Notes: generated by a model not told the origin, from the sequence alone. A stretch of DNA of 64,000 nt from Lunularia cruciata (GCA_948567375.1 OX419759.1:54154593-54218592), one strand, 5' to 3'. Shown: positions 47,930-59,500, numbered from the stretch's first letter. Numbers and translations: made by a program.

Positions 47930-48900
47930 GGAAGCTAGTGTTGAGTAAAGATGCAAGCAATAGTTCTGCATGGGATTTTAGCCATTTTCCTATGGGTCTC
48001 GTGTTTGTTATCTCGTCTGCACTTCCTAGTTCCACGCATTCCTTGTTATTTCCCCTTACACTACTTGGATCGTTAACCCTCCTCTTCGCTTCGAGATAGG
48101 CTTGAATTGCATCCCAAACTGGAATTCAACCGGAAGAACTTAGATTATCAAGTGGATGTGGAGTCTGACCCGAAGTTTAGGCTTGGGTTTAGCCTTGTAA
48201 AATTAGATATTCGGCAAAAGGAATTGAATCCAAGAACTTGAAATTAAACTTTGGGGACTGGTCAGGAGTTCGGGGCCAGATTAGAAAGTAGCCAAAAGAA
48301 ATGACTAGAGTTCATCTAGAAACAATTAGCATGACACGGATTTCGACCCAAGAATAACAAGATATTTTGTTCAACTTAGACGAAGGGAAGTCTCGAGGTA
48401 AGAGCATTTGTCGCCTATTCTTTTTACGCCAATGGTACCGTATGCGTGCCAGTAGTGTTTTCCCGCTATGGATTGCAATGTGGCGGAAGCCGACTATCTT
48501 GACAAGCACAGTACTTGCCAACACGGAATCGCCATTGTGCCAACTGTGAACGGTCGCACGTGATTTCAATGCGTGCCGTTAACTCTTTCTGTCAACTTGG
48601 GGTCTCATTATATCCACATGCCAAAGTTAGGGTGCTGTGAAGTCCACGTCTATATCTCAGTGTAATCGTACCGAACTTGCCATGGACCTTCCTAAGGATA
48701 ATATAGAGTCAAACTCTCTCCAATTTTAAGTGCTCGGGAGTAAATTAATAACTAGGGAATTTAATTTAACTTTTTTTAGAGAAAAGCATAACTGAAGAAA
48801 GCAAAGAGAATATTGATTTTCGAATACACTTTATCTTTTAAATTTTTATTGGTTGTTCCAATATTACCATTTCGTAATGAAAGTATTCATATTACACTGT
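47930..48900. other. Intergenic stretch with short two-strand open frames
   Basis: The frames at 48312-48569 (minus) and 48367-48549 (plus) overlap each other and match nothing I know. No gene is supported. Confidence 0.5.
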
Positions 48901-48914
48901 TTTAAAAGTGGAAA

Positions 48915-49017
48915 AAGGCGACCGCGTAGGAAAAATGAAGGATGGGAAGACCCCATCAAGCCGTACAAGGGAGAGACAAAAAAAAGGTAACATGGGGTTA
49001 AGCCCCATGGGGCTAAC
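48915..49017 (+). repeat. Repeat F copy 5
   Basis: A well-preserved left end GGCGACCGCGTAGGAAAAAT, the CCCCATCAAGCCGTACAAGG core and a GGGGTTAAGCCCC hairpin. Confidence 0.85.
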
Positions 49018-49219
49018 AAGACAAAAGAGGTTTTAAAAGTTAACTTATTCCTTGACAGTGAGTTCCCTTTTGAAACAGAAGTTGAATCTACGGGGAGTTG
49101 AGATTGGTTTTGATGTGATTATTTCTTCAAACCTTCTAAATATAATCTGAAGTGAACCATCATAGTACTTAATCATGTTTAAATAAAAATATTAAATATT
49201 ATTTTAGATTATGAGATGA

Positions 49220-49322
49220 AAGGACGACCGCGTAAAAAACATGAAGGGAAGACCCCGTCAAGCCGTATAAGGTTGAGACAAAATAGGTAAAATGAAGGTT
49301 AAGCCCCCTAGCGTCTATATAG
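49220..49322 (+). repeat. Repeat F copy 6
   Basis: GGACGACCGCGTAAAAAAC left end, AAGACCCCGTCAAGCCGTA core, then a degraded hairpin (GGTTAAGCCCCC). Confidence 0.75.
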
Positions 49323-49324
49323 AT

Positions 49325-49990
49325 ATGAAATGATAGATATAATAGATGTGATATTAGATTATGTCATCAAACCTTCTCTATATAGCTCACGTGAATAGTC
49401 ATAAAGTCATGGACGAATAACTGTACTTAACTCAAGTAGTTATAAGCAAGATTACTACTTTTATTTCGCCTCATTCAATAATTATTTTTCAAAGTTTTTC
49501 CTTAGCAATTTTACCAACTCAATTACTAAGAAGTAAAATCATTATTTACGAAGTTCACTTTGCCGCTCAATGAGCTTTTCTTGACTGTAATTGAATTTCT
49601 CACTGATTGATATTACTCTAGCTACTGCACCACAGATACATCTTCTATGCATCATTGTACACCCTCGATACAATCTTAAGGAAGGTATCAATAAAGTACT
49701 CCAGTACTTGTATATTTATATATTGTAAACTTTTAGCAAGTTATTTTTCACATGCACCCTTTACTTGACAGGACAGAGATAACTCGGGGTAAAACATTCT
49801 CAAAAAGTCACAATCCTTTGCGATTTTCCTTTGTCCCCACACCATGGGAGTTATGAAATCTATAACGTTGAGAGAAAATAAGGATTAGAGAACTAACTTT
49901 AGAGAGTGTAGACTAAAGGTATTGACTTCGATGCAGACGATGTAGGAACTGGGCACTGAAGGCGGTTCATTACTTCTGCAAAGAGCATTC
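49325..49990. other. AT-rich intergenic stretch
   Basis: No feature recognised. Confidence 0.5.
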
Positions 49991-49996
49991 CAAGAA

Positions 49997-50283
49997 AAGG
50001 TGTGGGTGCGGTAGGGCAAAATCCTCTTACCGGTACTATTGGGGGTAAGCCCCAATAGTATCCCCTCTATTGTCTTTTCTTTCTTCAGGTTTATGGGTCG
50101 TCTCATCCTTCTTGTTTCCACGCGTGATCGCACTTTCTTAGAAAAGGTGTAGTTGCGGTAGCGCAACATCCTCTTACCAATACTATTGGGGCTAAGCCCC
50201 AATAGTATTCCCTCTTTGTCTTTTCTTTCTTCAGCTTGATGGGTCGTCTCATCCTTCTTGTTTCCACACGTGATCGCATTTTA
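49997..50283 (-). repeat. Repeat F copies 7 and 8 in direct tandem (147-bp period)
   Basis: Two full-length-looking reverse copies, 49997-50136 and 50144-50283. Each starts AAGGTG...GCGGTAG and ends GTTTCCACxCGTGATCGCA. Copy 8 carries a long palindrome: 14-bp arms at 50180-50193 (ATACTATTGGGGCT) and 50195-50208 around a single A. The outer ends read GGTG...GGTAG and CGATC...CGCGT, which may be imperfect terminal inverted repeats. Confidence 0.82.
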
Positions 50284-50379
50284 CTCTCTCTGATCTCTCT
50301 GAAAGGGGGTTTAGGTTCAGAGCTTAAACCCTCAACCCTAATTCCATTTTACCAGTTCTCTAGAGGAAAGAGGAAATTG

Positions 50380-50480
50380 AGAAAGGACGATCGCGTGGAA
50401 AAAATGAAGGATAAGAAGACCCCATCAATCAAACCGTACAACGGAGATAAAAAAAGTAAAATGGAGCTAAACCCCACTAA
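50380..50480 (+). repeat. Repeat F copy 9
   Basis: GGACGATCGCGTGGAAAAAAT left end and AAGACCCCATCAATC core. It is flanked by two copies of a ~50-bp sequence with TTAGGTTCAGAGCTTAAACC (about 50305-50355) and TAGATTTAGAGTTTAAAACC (about 50490-50541), so the unit appears to have been duplicated along with its surroundings. A tenth, partial reverse copy (CCTTGTACGGCTTGATAG) follows at about 50600. Confidence 0.75.
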
Positions 50481-50639
50481 GCCTCTCTCTAGAGAGGGTA
50501 TAGATTTAGAGTTTAAAACCTTAACTCTAATTTTATTTTACCTCTCCTCCCATTTTATCCTTGTACGGTAAAGAGTACCCTTAGTGCAAAATACTTTATC
50601 CTTGTACGGCTTGATAGTGTTATTTTATGCAGGTTATCT

Positions 50640-51170
50640 CCCTTCGTGTCGTACTTTGAGGGTGATGTCATGAAGCAACTTTTAATGTGTAGATGTTGTG
50701 GTCAACTTCACTTCCTTTGCATCGCTGAAGTGAACAACTGCGTCCGAGAACTACCGTTTGCCTGTCTAAATGAATAGCCTCCGGGGTAACGAGACCTATA
50801 TAGTTATACAGCACATATATTTATACATTTAGAACGTATCAATTTGAAAGAGAGAAAAAATAGCGAAAATGACCTTATAATTTTACAAAATTACAAAATA
50901 ACCTTCAAATGAAGATAAGTATGAAAATGATCGCTGGAGAAGAGACCACTACGCTGGAGCCCGTTGCTCCCGTGTCGTGCACAACTGAATGAATTCCAAA
51001 CATCTTATCTATCTTTTCAATTTTTATAATGTAACTAACCGAGGTAATTACGGGAAATTGCTGGTCACCCTTAGCATTCTCAAACCGCGCACCAACACCC
51101 AGTTTTGTAGTAGAGCATGTTGCCGCTGTCAGTATTTTGTGGTTTGGCTATGTAAGGGGGGACGGTGAAT
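50640..51170. other. Intergenic stretch, nothing recognised
   Basis: No gene or repeat that I can support. Confidence 0.5.
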
Positions 51171-51179
51171 ACGAAATAA

Positions 51180-51345
51180 AACACGATGACAATGTGTGGT
51201 TAGCAAAGTCATTTTTGAAATTATCAAAAATGAGGGTCATTTTTGTAATTTCATAAAACACGGTGACATAGTGTGGTGGGCAACGTCATTTTTGTAATTA
51301 TCAAAAGTTGAGGGTCATTTTTTTAATTTGATAAAACTACATGAT
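51180..51345. repeat. Tandem duplication, ~80-bp unit
   Basis: Two imperfect copies, each with ATGACAATGTGTGG or GTGACATAGTGTGG, then GTCATTTTTG and GAGGGTCATTTTT. AT-rich, non-coding. Confidence 0.65.
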
Positions 51346-51399
51346 CATTTTCAATATTTTCCCATTTATATAAAAATGTTGCAATTGAATAAGAAGTCT

Positions 51400-52090
51400 A
51401 TATTCATATGTACTCATTTGTACACACTAAACTAAGAAGGGAAATAGAAGAGTGACATGTGGAACTACTCACTATACTTCATTAAATTAGATAAGAAGTA
51501 ATATGCATTATTCTCAACTTTAGATATCTCCGATAATATAAAATGTTACATTAAATATTTGGGCGAATCTAGCGTGAAATATTTCGACTCTCCAGATCAT
51601 AACATACATTTTATTTTAAAGAATATCCTTTTTCTTAAAGTGTTAATGAATTCTAAACCTTTATTTGAGGGGTTGGTATGTTCAACTAGCAAGAACAACA
51701 AAGTTCTACTCGGAAAATGCGACCAAGTAATTATACACTCTATACCATATGAATTTCATAGTCTTTAGCTAAATCTCATCCATACTTTATACCTTGGTAT
51801 TACTAGCGTTATGTGCATAAAATATTCATACATTGAAAGCCGATATTATACAAAAGAATAATTTCTCAAAAATTATTCCTTTAGCATCCGGAGTGAATAT
51901 CCTTTGTTCGTTTCCAACCGAGGAGTATTTAATTCTCTACTTTGAAAGCGTTTTGTACATTTAGTCAAAGAGTTATAACTTGTATGTAGGACGGTAAGAA
52001 GTAGGCATGACTGTAGTCCTTGTCTGTTTGCCTTCATCTCTACGGTGTCCTTATGGGCCTTTGATTTTTAGATTTACCTATTGTTGGCAT
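51400..52090. other. Intergenic stretch with one 69-codon frame
   Basis: The frame at 51559-51768 (plus) has no recognisable motif, and I do not count it as a gene. Confidence 0.45.
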
Positions 52091-52096
52091 GCACCG

Positions 52097-52212
52097 CACT
52101 TCTTGCATTTGTCGAATTCCTATCCTTAGACTTGAGATAAATGCAGGTGGGTTTCACTTCTTGCATTTGTGAAATTCCTATCCTTAGACTTGAGATAAAT
52201 GCGGGTGGATTT
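52097..52212. repeat. Tandem duplication, 58-bp unit
   Basis: CACTTCTTGCATTTGT starts both copies, at 52097 and 52155. Only about four differences between copies, so the event is recent. Confidence 0.9.
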
Positions 52213-52419
52213 CAATGACCGTATGCACACACCCTTTCTAGCATCCTCATTGACATCCATTTATTTGATAGAGTTAGTATTTTTTCCTGCAGAGATAAAG
52301 GATGTGGAGAATGGCTCCATGGCTCCCCCCTCGCTGAGGACTTTTGCTTTATGTATGAAGAGTTTTTGACAGCCCTTCGCTTGTGCATAGGTTTCACACA
52401 CCCTATCTTGATAGAGCTA

Positions 52420-53000
52420 CCAGACCATTAGGCATACAATTCCATTTTTGTCTCTCATGGCATACACATCCTATGATGTGCAATTGGAGGAGAACCCACT
52501 AGGGTTCATAATGCCATCCTAGACACAGTGGCACAACTCCTCAAAGCTAAACGGTCTCACTTTCAGATTGAGAGGTGGTTAGACCTCTAGGATCACCTTC
52601 CCGTCAAGTGAGAGGAGATATTGTCACATTTGCCGAGGGGCGACGCTCAATGTTTGATGTGGTGGTGGTGGTGGTGAATCCCCTACTGGTAGAGGTCCTA
52701 GCACGCACAGGTGTTCATGCAGGAGCAGCGGCAACCATTGCAGCAGGGGGAAGGAGGATCATTATGCACCTTGCCTTTCATCTGATACTTTTGTTCTCCT
52801 AGCAGTGGAAATCTTTGGACATCTTCATCATCACTTTGATGGATTGCTTCAGGATGCTGCATCTGAGGAGCTATGGCTGTCTCCCAAGCCATGCTCACTT
52901 CCTACCTTATACAGAGAGTGTAAGTCACTCTACATTGTTCCCAAACCTTGAGCCTTCATGGACTGGTGGTGGGTTCTAGGGGGCTCCTACCTCCTACCTC
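52420..53000 (+). mobile_element. E4: LINE C-terminal remnant with RLE-type region (plus strand)
   Basis: The plus-strand translation shows VHNAILDTVAQLLKA (from 52504), then GDIVTFAEGRRSMFDVVVVV with VNP (about 52614-52680), then, in another frame, EDHYAPCLSSDTFVLLAVEI (from about 52756). These align in order with E2 blocks HDAIRDIVFAIVQES, VADVVVIDP and GHLFVPLALELYG. The GTG triplet run inside the DVVVV block has probably expanded. No RT is left upstream. It resembles E3 more than E1/E2. At least one frame change separates the parts. Confidence 0.62.
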
Positions 53001-53322
53001 ACTTGCTAGATATTCCTTTAGAATATCTATATCACAGTGTCCAGCAATAGGTGCTTTGGTGGCCCTTCACTTTACTAGTCTCTTTTTTCATCTCTCTTTG
53101 CTCTTGCAATGGAGGTATGTCACGGTGGAGATTTTGCTCCCCTCTCATTGGGCTTCCATGCTCCACTTCTTCTTGCACCTGACAGTGCATTGTACTCCTT
53201 TTTTGTTGTTCCTTGGGGTTATAATATTGGTTCCCCTTTCACATCGTTATAGTTAACGTGAAAATATGTGGTCTACTGCTATTGATTGCAACTTCACTGC
53301 ATGCCTATAGTAAAATTAGCCA

Positions 53323-53449
53323 AAAGGCGACCGCGTAGGAAAAACAAAGGATGGGAAGACCCCATCAAGCCGTACAAGGGAGAGAAAAAAAAGGTAACAT
53401 GGGGCTAAGCCCCAATAGAGTCTATATGAGAAATCTGCCCTACCGCACC
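53323..53449 (+). repeat. Repeat F copy 11, the most complete
   Basis: 127 bp with all consensus parts: GGCGACCGCGTAGG, the AAGACCCCATCAAGCCGTAC core, the GGGGCTAAGCCCCAATAG hairpin and a CTGCCCTACCGCACC end. It directly abuts the 3' end of LINE E2. Confidence 0.88.
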
Positions 53450-56400
53450 TAAGATATCCAAGCTATGCAAGCTATGCAAGCTACGGTCTACACACAACTG
53501 GAGCATCCAAAGAAACATCACCTAATGTGATTGCTCTCCTATGGATTGCACCAGCCACTGCCCTCTATAGAGCAATGGACACACGCTGTCTAAAATATGC
53601 TACAAAGTATGAAAGTGAGAGTGGTACCCCTTGATGCCTAACATGATAAGCTCTTGTGCACTCTTTGACAAATGTGTCAAATGCTGTGTCCATCACTCCA
53701 TATAACTCCAAGGCTAGAGGAACAAAGAGGTGACCTCGCTGCATGCCCATATACTTGGAGACCTTACAACCTTCTGCTGCACTCGCCACCCATCCAAGGG
53801 GATGGGTAATCACTCCCTCCAAAACTATATCACGCGTAGGGTCTATAACCACGACATCCGCTACTGTCACCTGATCATCTTGGACCAAGTATAAGTCTGC
53901 CTTGACACGTGTCGTCTGCAAGGCATACAAATGCTCCCTCCAAGCCAAGTATCCACTCTCTTGTACTATAGCAAACACTATGTCTCTAATGGCATCATGG
54001 GTAGCTATCCTCTGTCCTCCAAAGGACACCGTGTCATGTGGACCGCTGCTGCATCTAGTGTAGAACCACACTCACAAGTGAGTAATGAAGATGCAGATGG
54101 GTGGACCAAACCTAGGCAAAACCTCATCGTTGTAGAGAAAGTAGCTGGTGCAAGTCGGAAAGCCCTAATGCACGGTCGAGCTAGGATCAAGAGCCTACAC
54201 CCTTGCTAGAGCAAGAGCAAAGACGTGCTCTAGTAGCCTGAGGAATGGATGAGTTGACTAAGAGAGAATGTAGCGTATGCTCACACTATTGCTCCATCAA
54301 GGAAGATTGTAAACCTCTAGTCCAATCTGATGATAGTGAAGCAAAGAGTGGAAAATCCTCTCGTGCTTGTGGGGATAGACTGTCTCTCATCTGCCGCAAT
54401 AACACCTGGAGAGAAAAGGATCCTCCCTCCACCTCTATCACATAAGTCTCCAAAACCGGCCTATCAGCAACCACAAAATGAGAGGAAAGTAGGGGTGTCG
54501 AGAGAGCTCAACTACCCAAAAATGCTATAGGTGCCATCTCCTCCATAGAAAGCAAGCCAACCCCACTACATGAGATCGGTAGAGCCATCTGTCTACGTGC
54601 CAAATCCCCTGTCACACACTCAAAAGTCCTTGGTCCAATAATATCAACAAAGACTCCCATAGTCCTCCTATCAAATGCTCTCAAATGTGATAGGAAAGAC
54701 GGTGAGGGAGGAACTATACGGATGAGGTAGGATGGTCAACAAGCAATATTGGAAGAGAGTATACCAAATGCCACATGCGGATCTCCTAGTAATGGAAGGT
54801 CATCCATGGAGAACATCCTCTGCAAGAGCAGCGTCTAAGAAGCGTGTGACAAAATCCTCTGATCCTACTGGCACTCCAAGAACACGAAGTCCATCTATGG
54901 ATGTGATACAACCCTCTGGAAGCTCAAGGTGGGGAGGGATACCTAGAGGGGACCATGCCCTACACTTTGACACCTTGACTCTTAAGCCTACTAGATGTAG
55001 CTCGACAATCAAGTAATCAAAGGCCTGCCTAATCTGATCGACACGGCCTATGATGTGTGTATCATATGCCAAGGAGTGAAATACACAACCTAGCATGGCC
55101 AAAGTAGTAGATAGGAGAGCTCTAAAGTGAGCCATGGCAAATAAGGCCCCCCCAAAGGATCTCTTTGACATGTACCAACAACTGACTCCAAGACGGTGAC
55201 TCCCTCCTGTGAACCACCATGCTGGTAGTAAAGGGAAGCCGGAGAGCCATAAAAAGACCGCACAACAGGAATGAGACTTGCCAAGGATCCACCAGCCTCC
55301 CTAAGCTCTCTAAAGATGGATGTACATGAGACGCTATTAAAATTGTTCTCAACATCCACCTGTAGGACGACCGACTCTGGATGGATATCTAGGAGTGCTC
55401 TAATGCTTAGGGATATAGCCTCACATCCTCCAGGTGTAGCTACTCCAAACTGATGTGGACTAAGGTGCTGTCAAAAGTGAGAACGATGTTGAAGGACAAT
55501 GGTACTACTGACCAAATGCAAAAAGATCTCTCTAATAGCAATCGGTCTAATGCCTCTCGTGTCCTTCTCCATCACAAGAAGTTGACTAGCACCTAACACC
55601 CAACTAACAGACATAGAAATGTCTCCTCTCGCTACTGCTGCAGCCACCTGAAACAACTCGGTAAAACCACTAGAAGGATCATCTGCCTGGAAGCAATCTC
55701 TAAGGTGCTCATAAACCATCCCTGACAAGCCTCTTGAGGAAAGGCAAGGGGCAGTGCACAATGCTTGTGCAAATAGCGACCTATCAAGACATAAAGGCTG
55801 CTCATGCTGATAATCTAAGACCTCTAGTGGTAGTCCCTCCACATCTATAGGATGTAATGAGCGTAGGGAAGAGATGGTCTCATCAGTAGGACTTGCTATA
55901 GACAAAAGGTGTAGCGCTCGTGCTGCTCTACTAAATTCTCCTGCTTGACCTAATGTCCTACATCGTCATAATCGAGTGGAATTTGTGGTATCTTGTGGCG
56001 ATGCCTATCTCCTAAATTGTGTAGCCCTAACAGACTCCTCTTGAAGGGCTGCCCAATCCCCCGCTTGGAATAGACAAAATCTAACAACCATCTCTCTATG
56101 CACTGCACATCCCCCTTAAGCATAATGAAGACACCATCGAGGGAGTAAGAGGAATAGGAACCATGCTAACTCGTCCAAGGGATCACATGCCAAACGGTCT
56201 AGTGGTAGGCGATAAGCCTGTCTAGCCTCATCATGGAGTGTGCGGGGTAGCCTATGGAATAGACGTGGACATGTAAAACTAGTCTCAAATAACCCCAAAA
56301 TGCAACCCGCCTGAGAAGCTAATCACTCCCATGACTCGATCGGTATCCCTGGAATGATCAACAAAGATATAGAAGAAGCATGCGTAATCCTGAGTATCAC

Positions 56401-57105
56401 TGCTGTCGATGTGGTCACTTGTCTCACGTGGGCATCCCAAGTGGTCCAATCATAGTCCTTGTGCATCCTTCCCACACGGGTCTTTACCCCTTGCGAGGTA
56501 AAGCGTCAGTGACACACCGGGCATGGTGTATCCCGACCCGCTCTAAGCGACCCTACATGGGAAGGTGTAGCCATGGCTAGCACAAGAATAATGATAATAA
56601 CACATGCTGCTCCTCTCCATATCTCCCCATATTTGCAAAACTACAACCTCTCACATCCCAACTCACATAAGAAAACAATCTCTCCAAACTCTAAAATCTA
56701 TAAACTCTCATAACTTTCAATTTCCATCTCCAATCTTTCCAAACCCTAAAATCTATAAAGTCTCATCACTTTTAATTTTCATCTCCAAAATTTTCAAACT
56801 AAATTCCAATGTAACTTAATCATGAAAACCAAGAGATTTGAAATGAAAATCACTGACCCATCACTCTCAATGTATAATGATCACTCTAAACCCTAAAACA
56901 TCTAAAAATACTCATAACTTTATACTCCATTCTCTATAGTCTTCAATCTAGATGCCAATGGAACCGAAATTGAAAAACGAAAAGAATAGACTATTCACTC
57001 GATTGCTACATGCTAGAGAGCACTCAGAAAGTTACAGATATTGTCTCGATGGTCTCTCCTTCTCTTCTCCCGTCTCCACACTCTCCCGCATCTCCCCCGC
57101 CAATC
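53450..57105 (-). mobile_element. E2: non-LTR retrotransposon (LINE) with C2H2 finger, RT, CCHC and RLE-type domain
   Basis: About 3.65 kb; better preserved than E1. On the minus strand: AT-rich 5' leader (57105-56590), C2H2-like finger (CPVCH...FTSQGVKT, about 56530-56440), GDWAALQEES-type block near 56050, and RT about 55905-54800. RT has RPIAIREIFLHL, VLQVDVENNFNS, CQRDPLGG and SLAYDTHIIG at the YADD position. Then come a CECGSTLDAAAVHMTRC knuckle (54079-54022) and the endonuclease-like end (54010-53565) with HDAIRDIV, RVKADLYL, VADVVVIDP and FRQRVSIAL. Fingers, RT, CCHC, then a restriction-like nuclease is the layout of R2/NeSL-type LINEs. Open pieces of 168, 123 and 144 codons remain, separated by stops and frame changes. 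Confidence 0.78.
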
Positions 57106-57109
57106 GACA

Positions 57110-59490
57110 ATATATAATTGTGCTATATAATATACCTGTAGAAAAATTTGTGCTTGTACTTTGGCGGTAAAACGTGTATTTGGGTTGATCTGCAGGCACC
57201 ATGTTCTTCTAGCTAGTAGCAAATACAGAGGCAAACATGACAAAAGTCATGTGCACTGGCATTTCAACGCAATCAGGATAAATACCTAACTTGAATTCGA
57301 AATCGGATTCGAAGTTCATGACTATGATTTGAAGGCTGTGTACAGAATATAACCCATCATTGTTGTTAAGCTCAAACAGTGAATTAAGTGATCTATTTCT
57401 GCATTCGCATCACCAACCATGATGGTAATATGCATGCGCACAAGGCTCATCTAGGCTCATTGAGATTTTTCTGTAGCCCCCAATGAGGACCCATTCAATT
57501 TGGTGCTTAGTTATTAAATTTCAATACATATAAGTGAATGAGAAATCGAAAGCTGGTTGATATCATACAACTTAGGGGTGTTTTGCATCAAGCGGGTGAG
57601 AAACAGGATGATGTGCTTGAACCAAATAGTACCACACACCTAGAAAATTTATTCAGTTGATTTCATTTAGGTCGGGACGAGGGAAATTGTTATTTCCTCT
57701 AGTTGCAAGACAACTAATAATGCAATTCATAGAGCATCTTAGGTTCTTAGAGTTTTTGGGTGAACTAGACCAGAAGTCATTATTCGAAGTATTCAAAATT
57801 GTTTTCTACTCGAGTACTCGTGATTACGCACTGTAATAAATAGATCTTACAATGCTCACGGAGTGACTTTTACAAACAACATCAACTAAAGAGGGGCTTA
57901 TCATCCAACCGATAGTCCTGACCAAATCTGAAAAGCTGCCTGAATGGGTCTACATGGTATTCCTGTTGTTGAACGAAGGGGCTCATAATATAAAATTATT
58001 TCCAGGAAAGTCACGTAGTGCTTGGCGTGGTTTTGAAGGTTTGACTTCTCGATTCTCCAGATATTCTGAAATTCAAGTTCGGTTACCTGGCTACCGCTCA
58101 TTTGCCTCAAGGGCCGTATGATCATTTCCTCAGAGACAGTGGGTGTGGTCGGTCGTGATATGTGCGGCATCACATCTACTTCTTATCTCGTAAATTTTAT
58201 CACAGACAAAACTCGATTCACTACTCCTTCTATTTACACGAAGTAAAAGCGTGAAAAGGAGAGTGAGACATCGAATTCCCGTGAGGGTTCCTGATTGCGG
58301 GGTTTCCTCACTTAACTTAGAAAGGTCAGAGTCACTGTTGGTGGTCTAGTGTCAGAAAAATTCAACTTACAGAATCTCGTTTGACAGTATGACAGCCCTC
58401 AATGGATCAAGTTGACGCACAGATTTACTTCGTGGGTGTCAAAATATTGGTACATGTCCTGAGAAAAAGTACTGGCCTTTGGTGTAGTGGGAGTTACGAG
58501 ATTTATGGGGGACCTCAAGAATAACTCAGTGTCTGTTTCCTGGGATGGTAAAGTGGTGTGCTCGAGTGGGGAACTCCAGCGCTACTTAGTCTTCTCATGT
58601 AACGTTCTGTTCAATGAATAAAAAACGTCATCTGTAATTACCAAACTCACGACGAGATTACCTCAGACCGAGCACGCGGGCCACGTTATACTGTTCTATG
58701 CCAGCTATCTGTATGTAGTCTTTAGAGTACATACAAATATCCTCATGGTGGAATTGTAGTGCTCGGCGGACAGCCGTATGGGAAAGGACACCATAATCAG
58801 TACAAATGCAGTACAGCGTTGCCTTCAGGTGAAACGGTAGTACAGAACTCCTGGAATGCAAATCGTTTGCTTTCGATCATAGCAGTACAATGGAAGTACA
58901 GGTCTGCTCAATGCGCCTCAGTTCCTCTCATGGAAGCGCCTTGAGTGTGTATAGTCTCCATTGCGTCGTAGCAAAGATACTAGAGCGGCAAAAGATCGAT
59001 ATGATAAAGAATAGCCAAGACGGCAGGAGTTAGACATGGGCTGTAACAACGAGTTGCTGACCTTTTCCTTAGTATGCTTGCAAAATCCGTCACCTTGAGC
59101 CATTTACAATCTTCCACTTGGAAGCATATTCTATAATCTGCTTTGACCTCTCGACATGTGCGGCGGAAAGAACAATGTGAAATGCAGTTGGACCAGCGGG
59201 GACTCTGTCCTCAGGCTGAACTGATGCCAATCCGAGAACGAATCTGCTTCTTGCGGATTTGCAAATGTTACGTTAAACATATGAGTGCTCATGAGATACT
59301 GTAGGCCGGTTATGCAGTAATCAGTAGTGTAATTTCAAGATGTGGGGACGGAATCCCAGAAGAGACTGCTCGACTACCAGGAGACAGAAAATCCTCAGTT
59401 TTATCTAGCTGTCTGATTAGAGATCCCACATTCATGATTGAAAAGTGAAAGCACCAAAAGTCAATTACTTTCAGTTGACTTCACAGACTT
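57110..59490. other. Unique-looking intergenic DNA
   Basis: Base composition is less AT-rich than to the left, and no repeat of the window recurs here. The longest frame (57901-58173, minus, 90 codons) has no motif I recognise. Distal regulatory DNA of the AG-peptide gene may lie here. Confidence 0.5.
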
Positions 59491-59492
59491 GA

Positions 59493-59500
59493 GTTATAAA
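59493..59500 (+). promoter_or_regulatory. Possible TATA box of the first AG-peptide gene
   Basis: GTTATAAAGG lies about 250 bp before the ATG. A start near 59525 would give a ~220-nt 5' leader. Motif only; no other support. Confidence 0.35.

Noticed and set aside
48312-48569. Frames on both strands as small genes
   Set aside because: They overlap each other, have no recognisable domain, and sit between F repeats.
50236-50571. 111-codon plus-strand frame
   Set aside because: It is made of F repeat copies and their flanks.
52640-52680. Run of Val codons as a microsatellite-only feature
   Set aside because: The GTG run sits inside the DVVVV block of the E4 endonuclease-like region, so it is better explained as part of that remnant.
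57901-58173. 90-codon minus-strand frame as a host gene
   Set aside because: No motif, no splice-flanked continuation that I could identify, and length compatible with chance.
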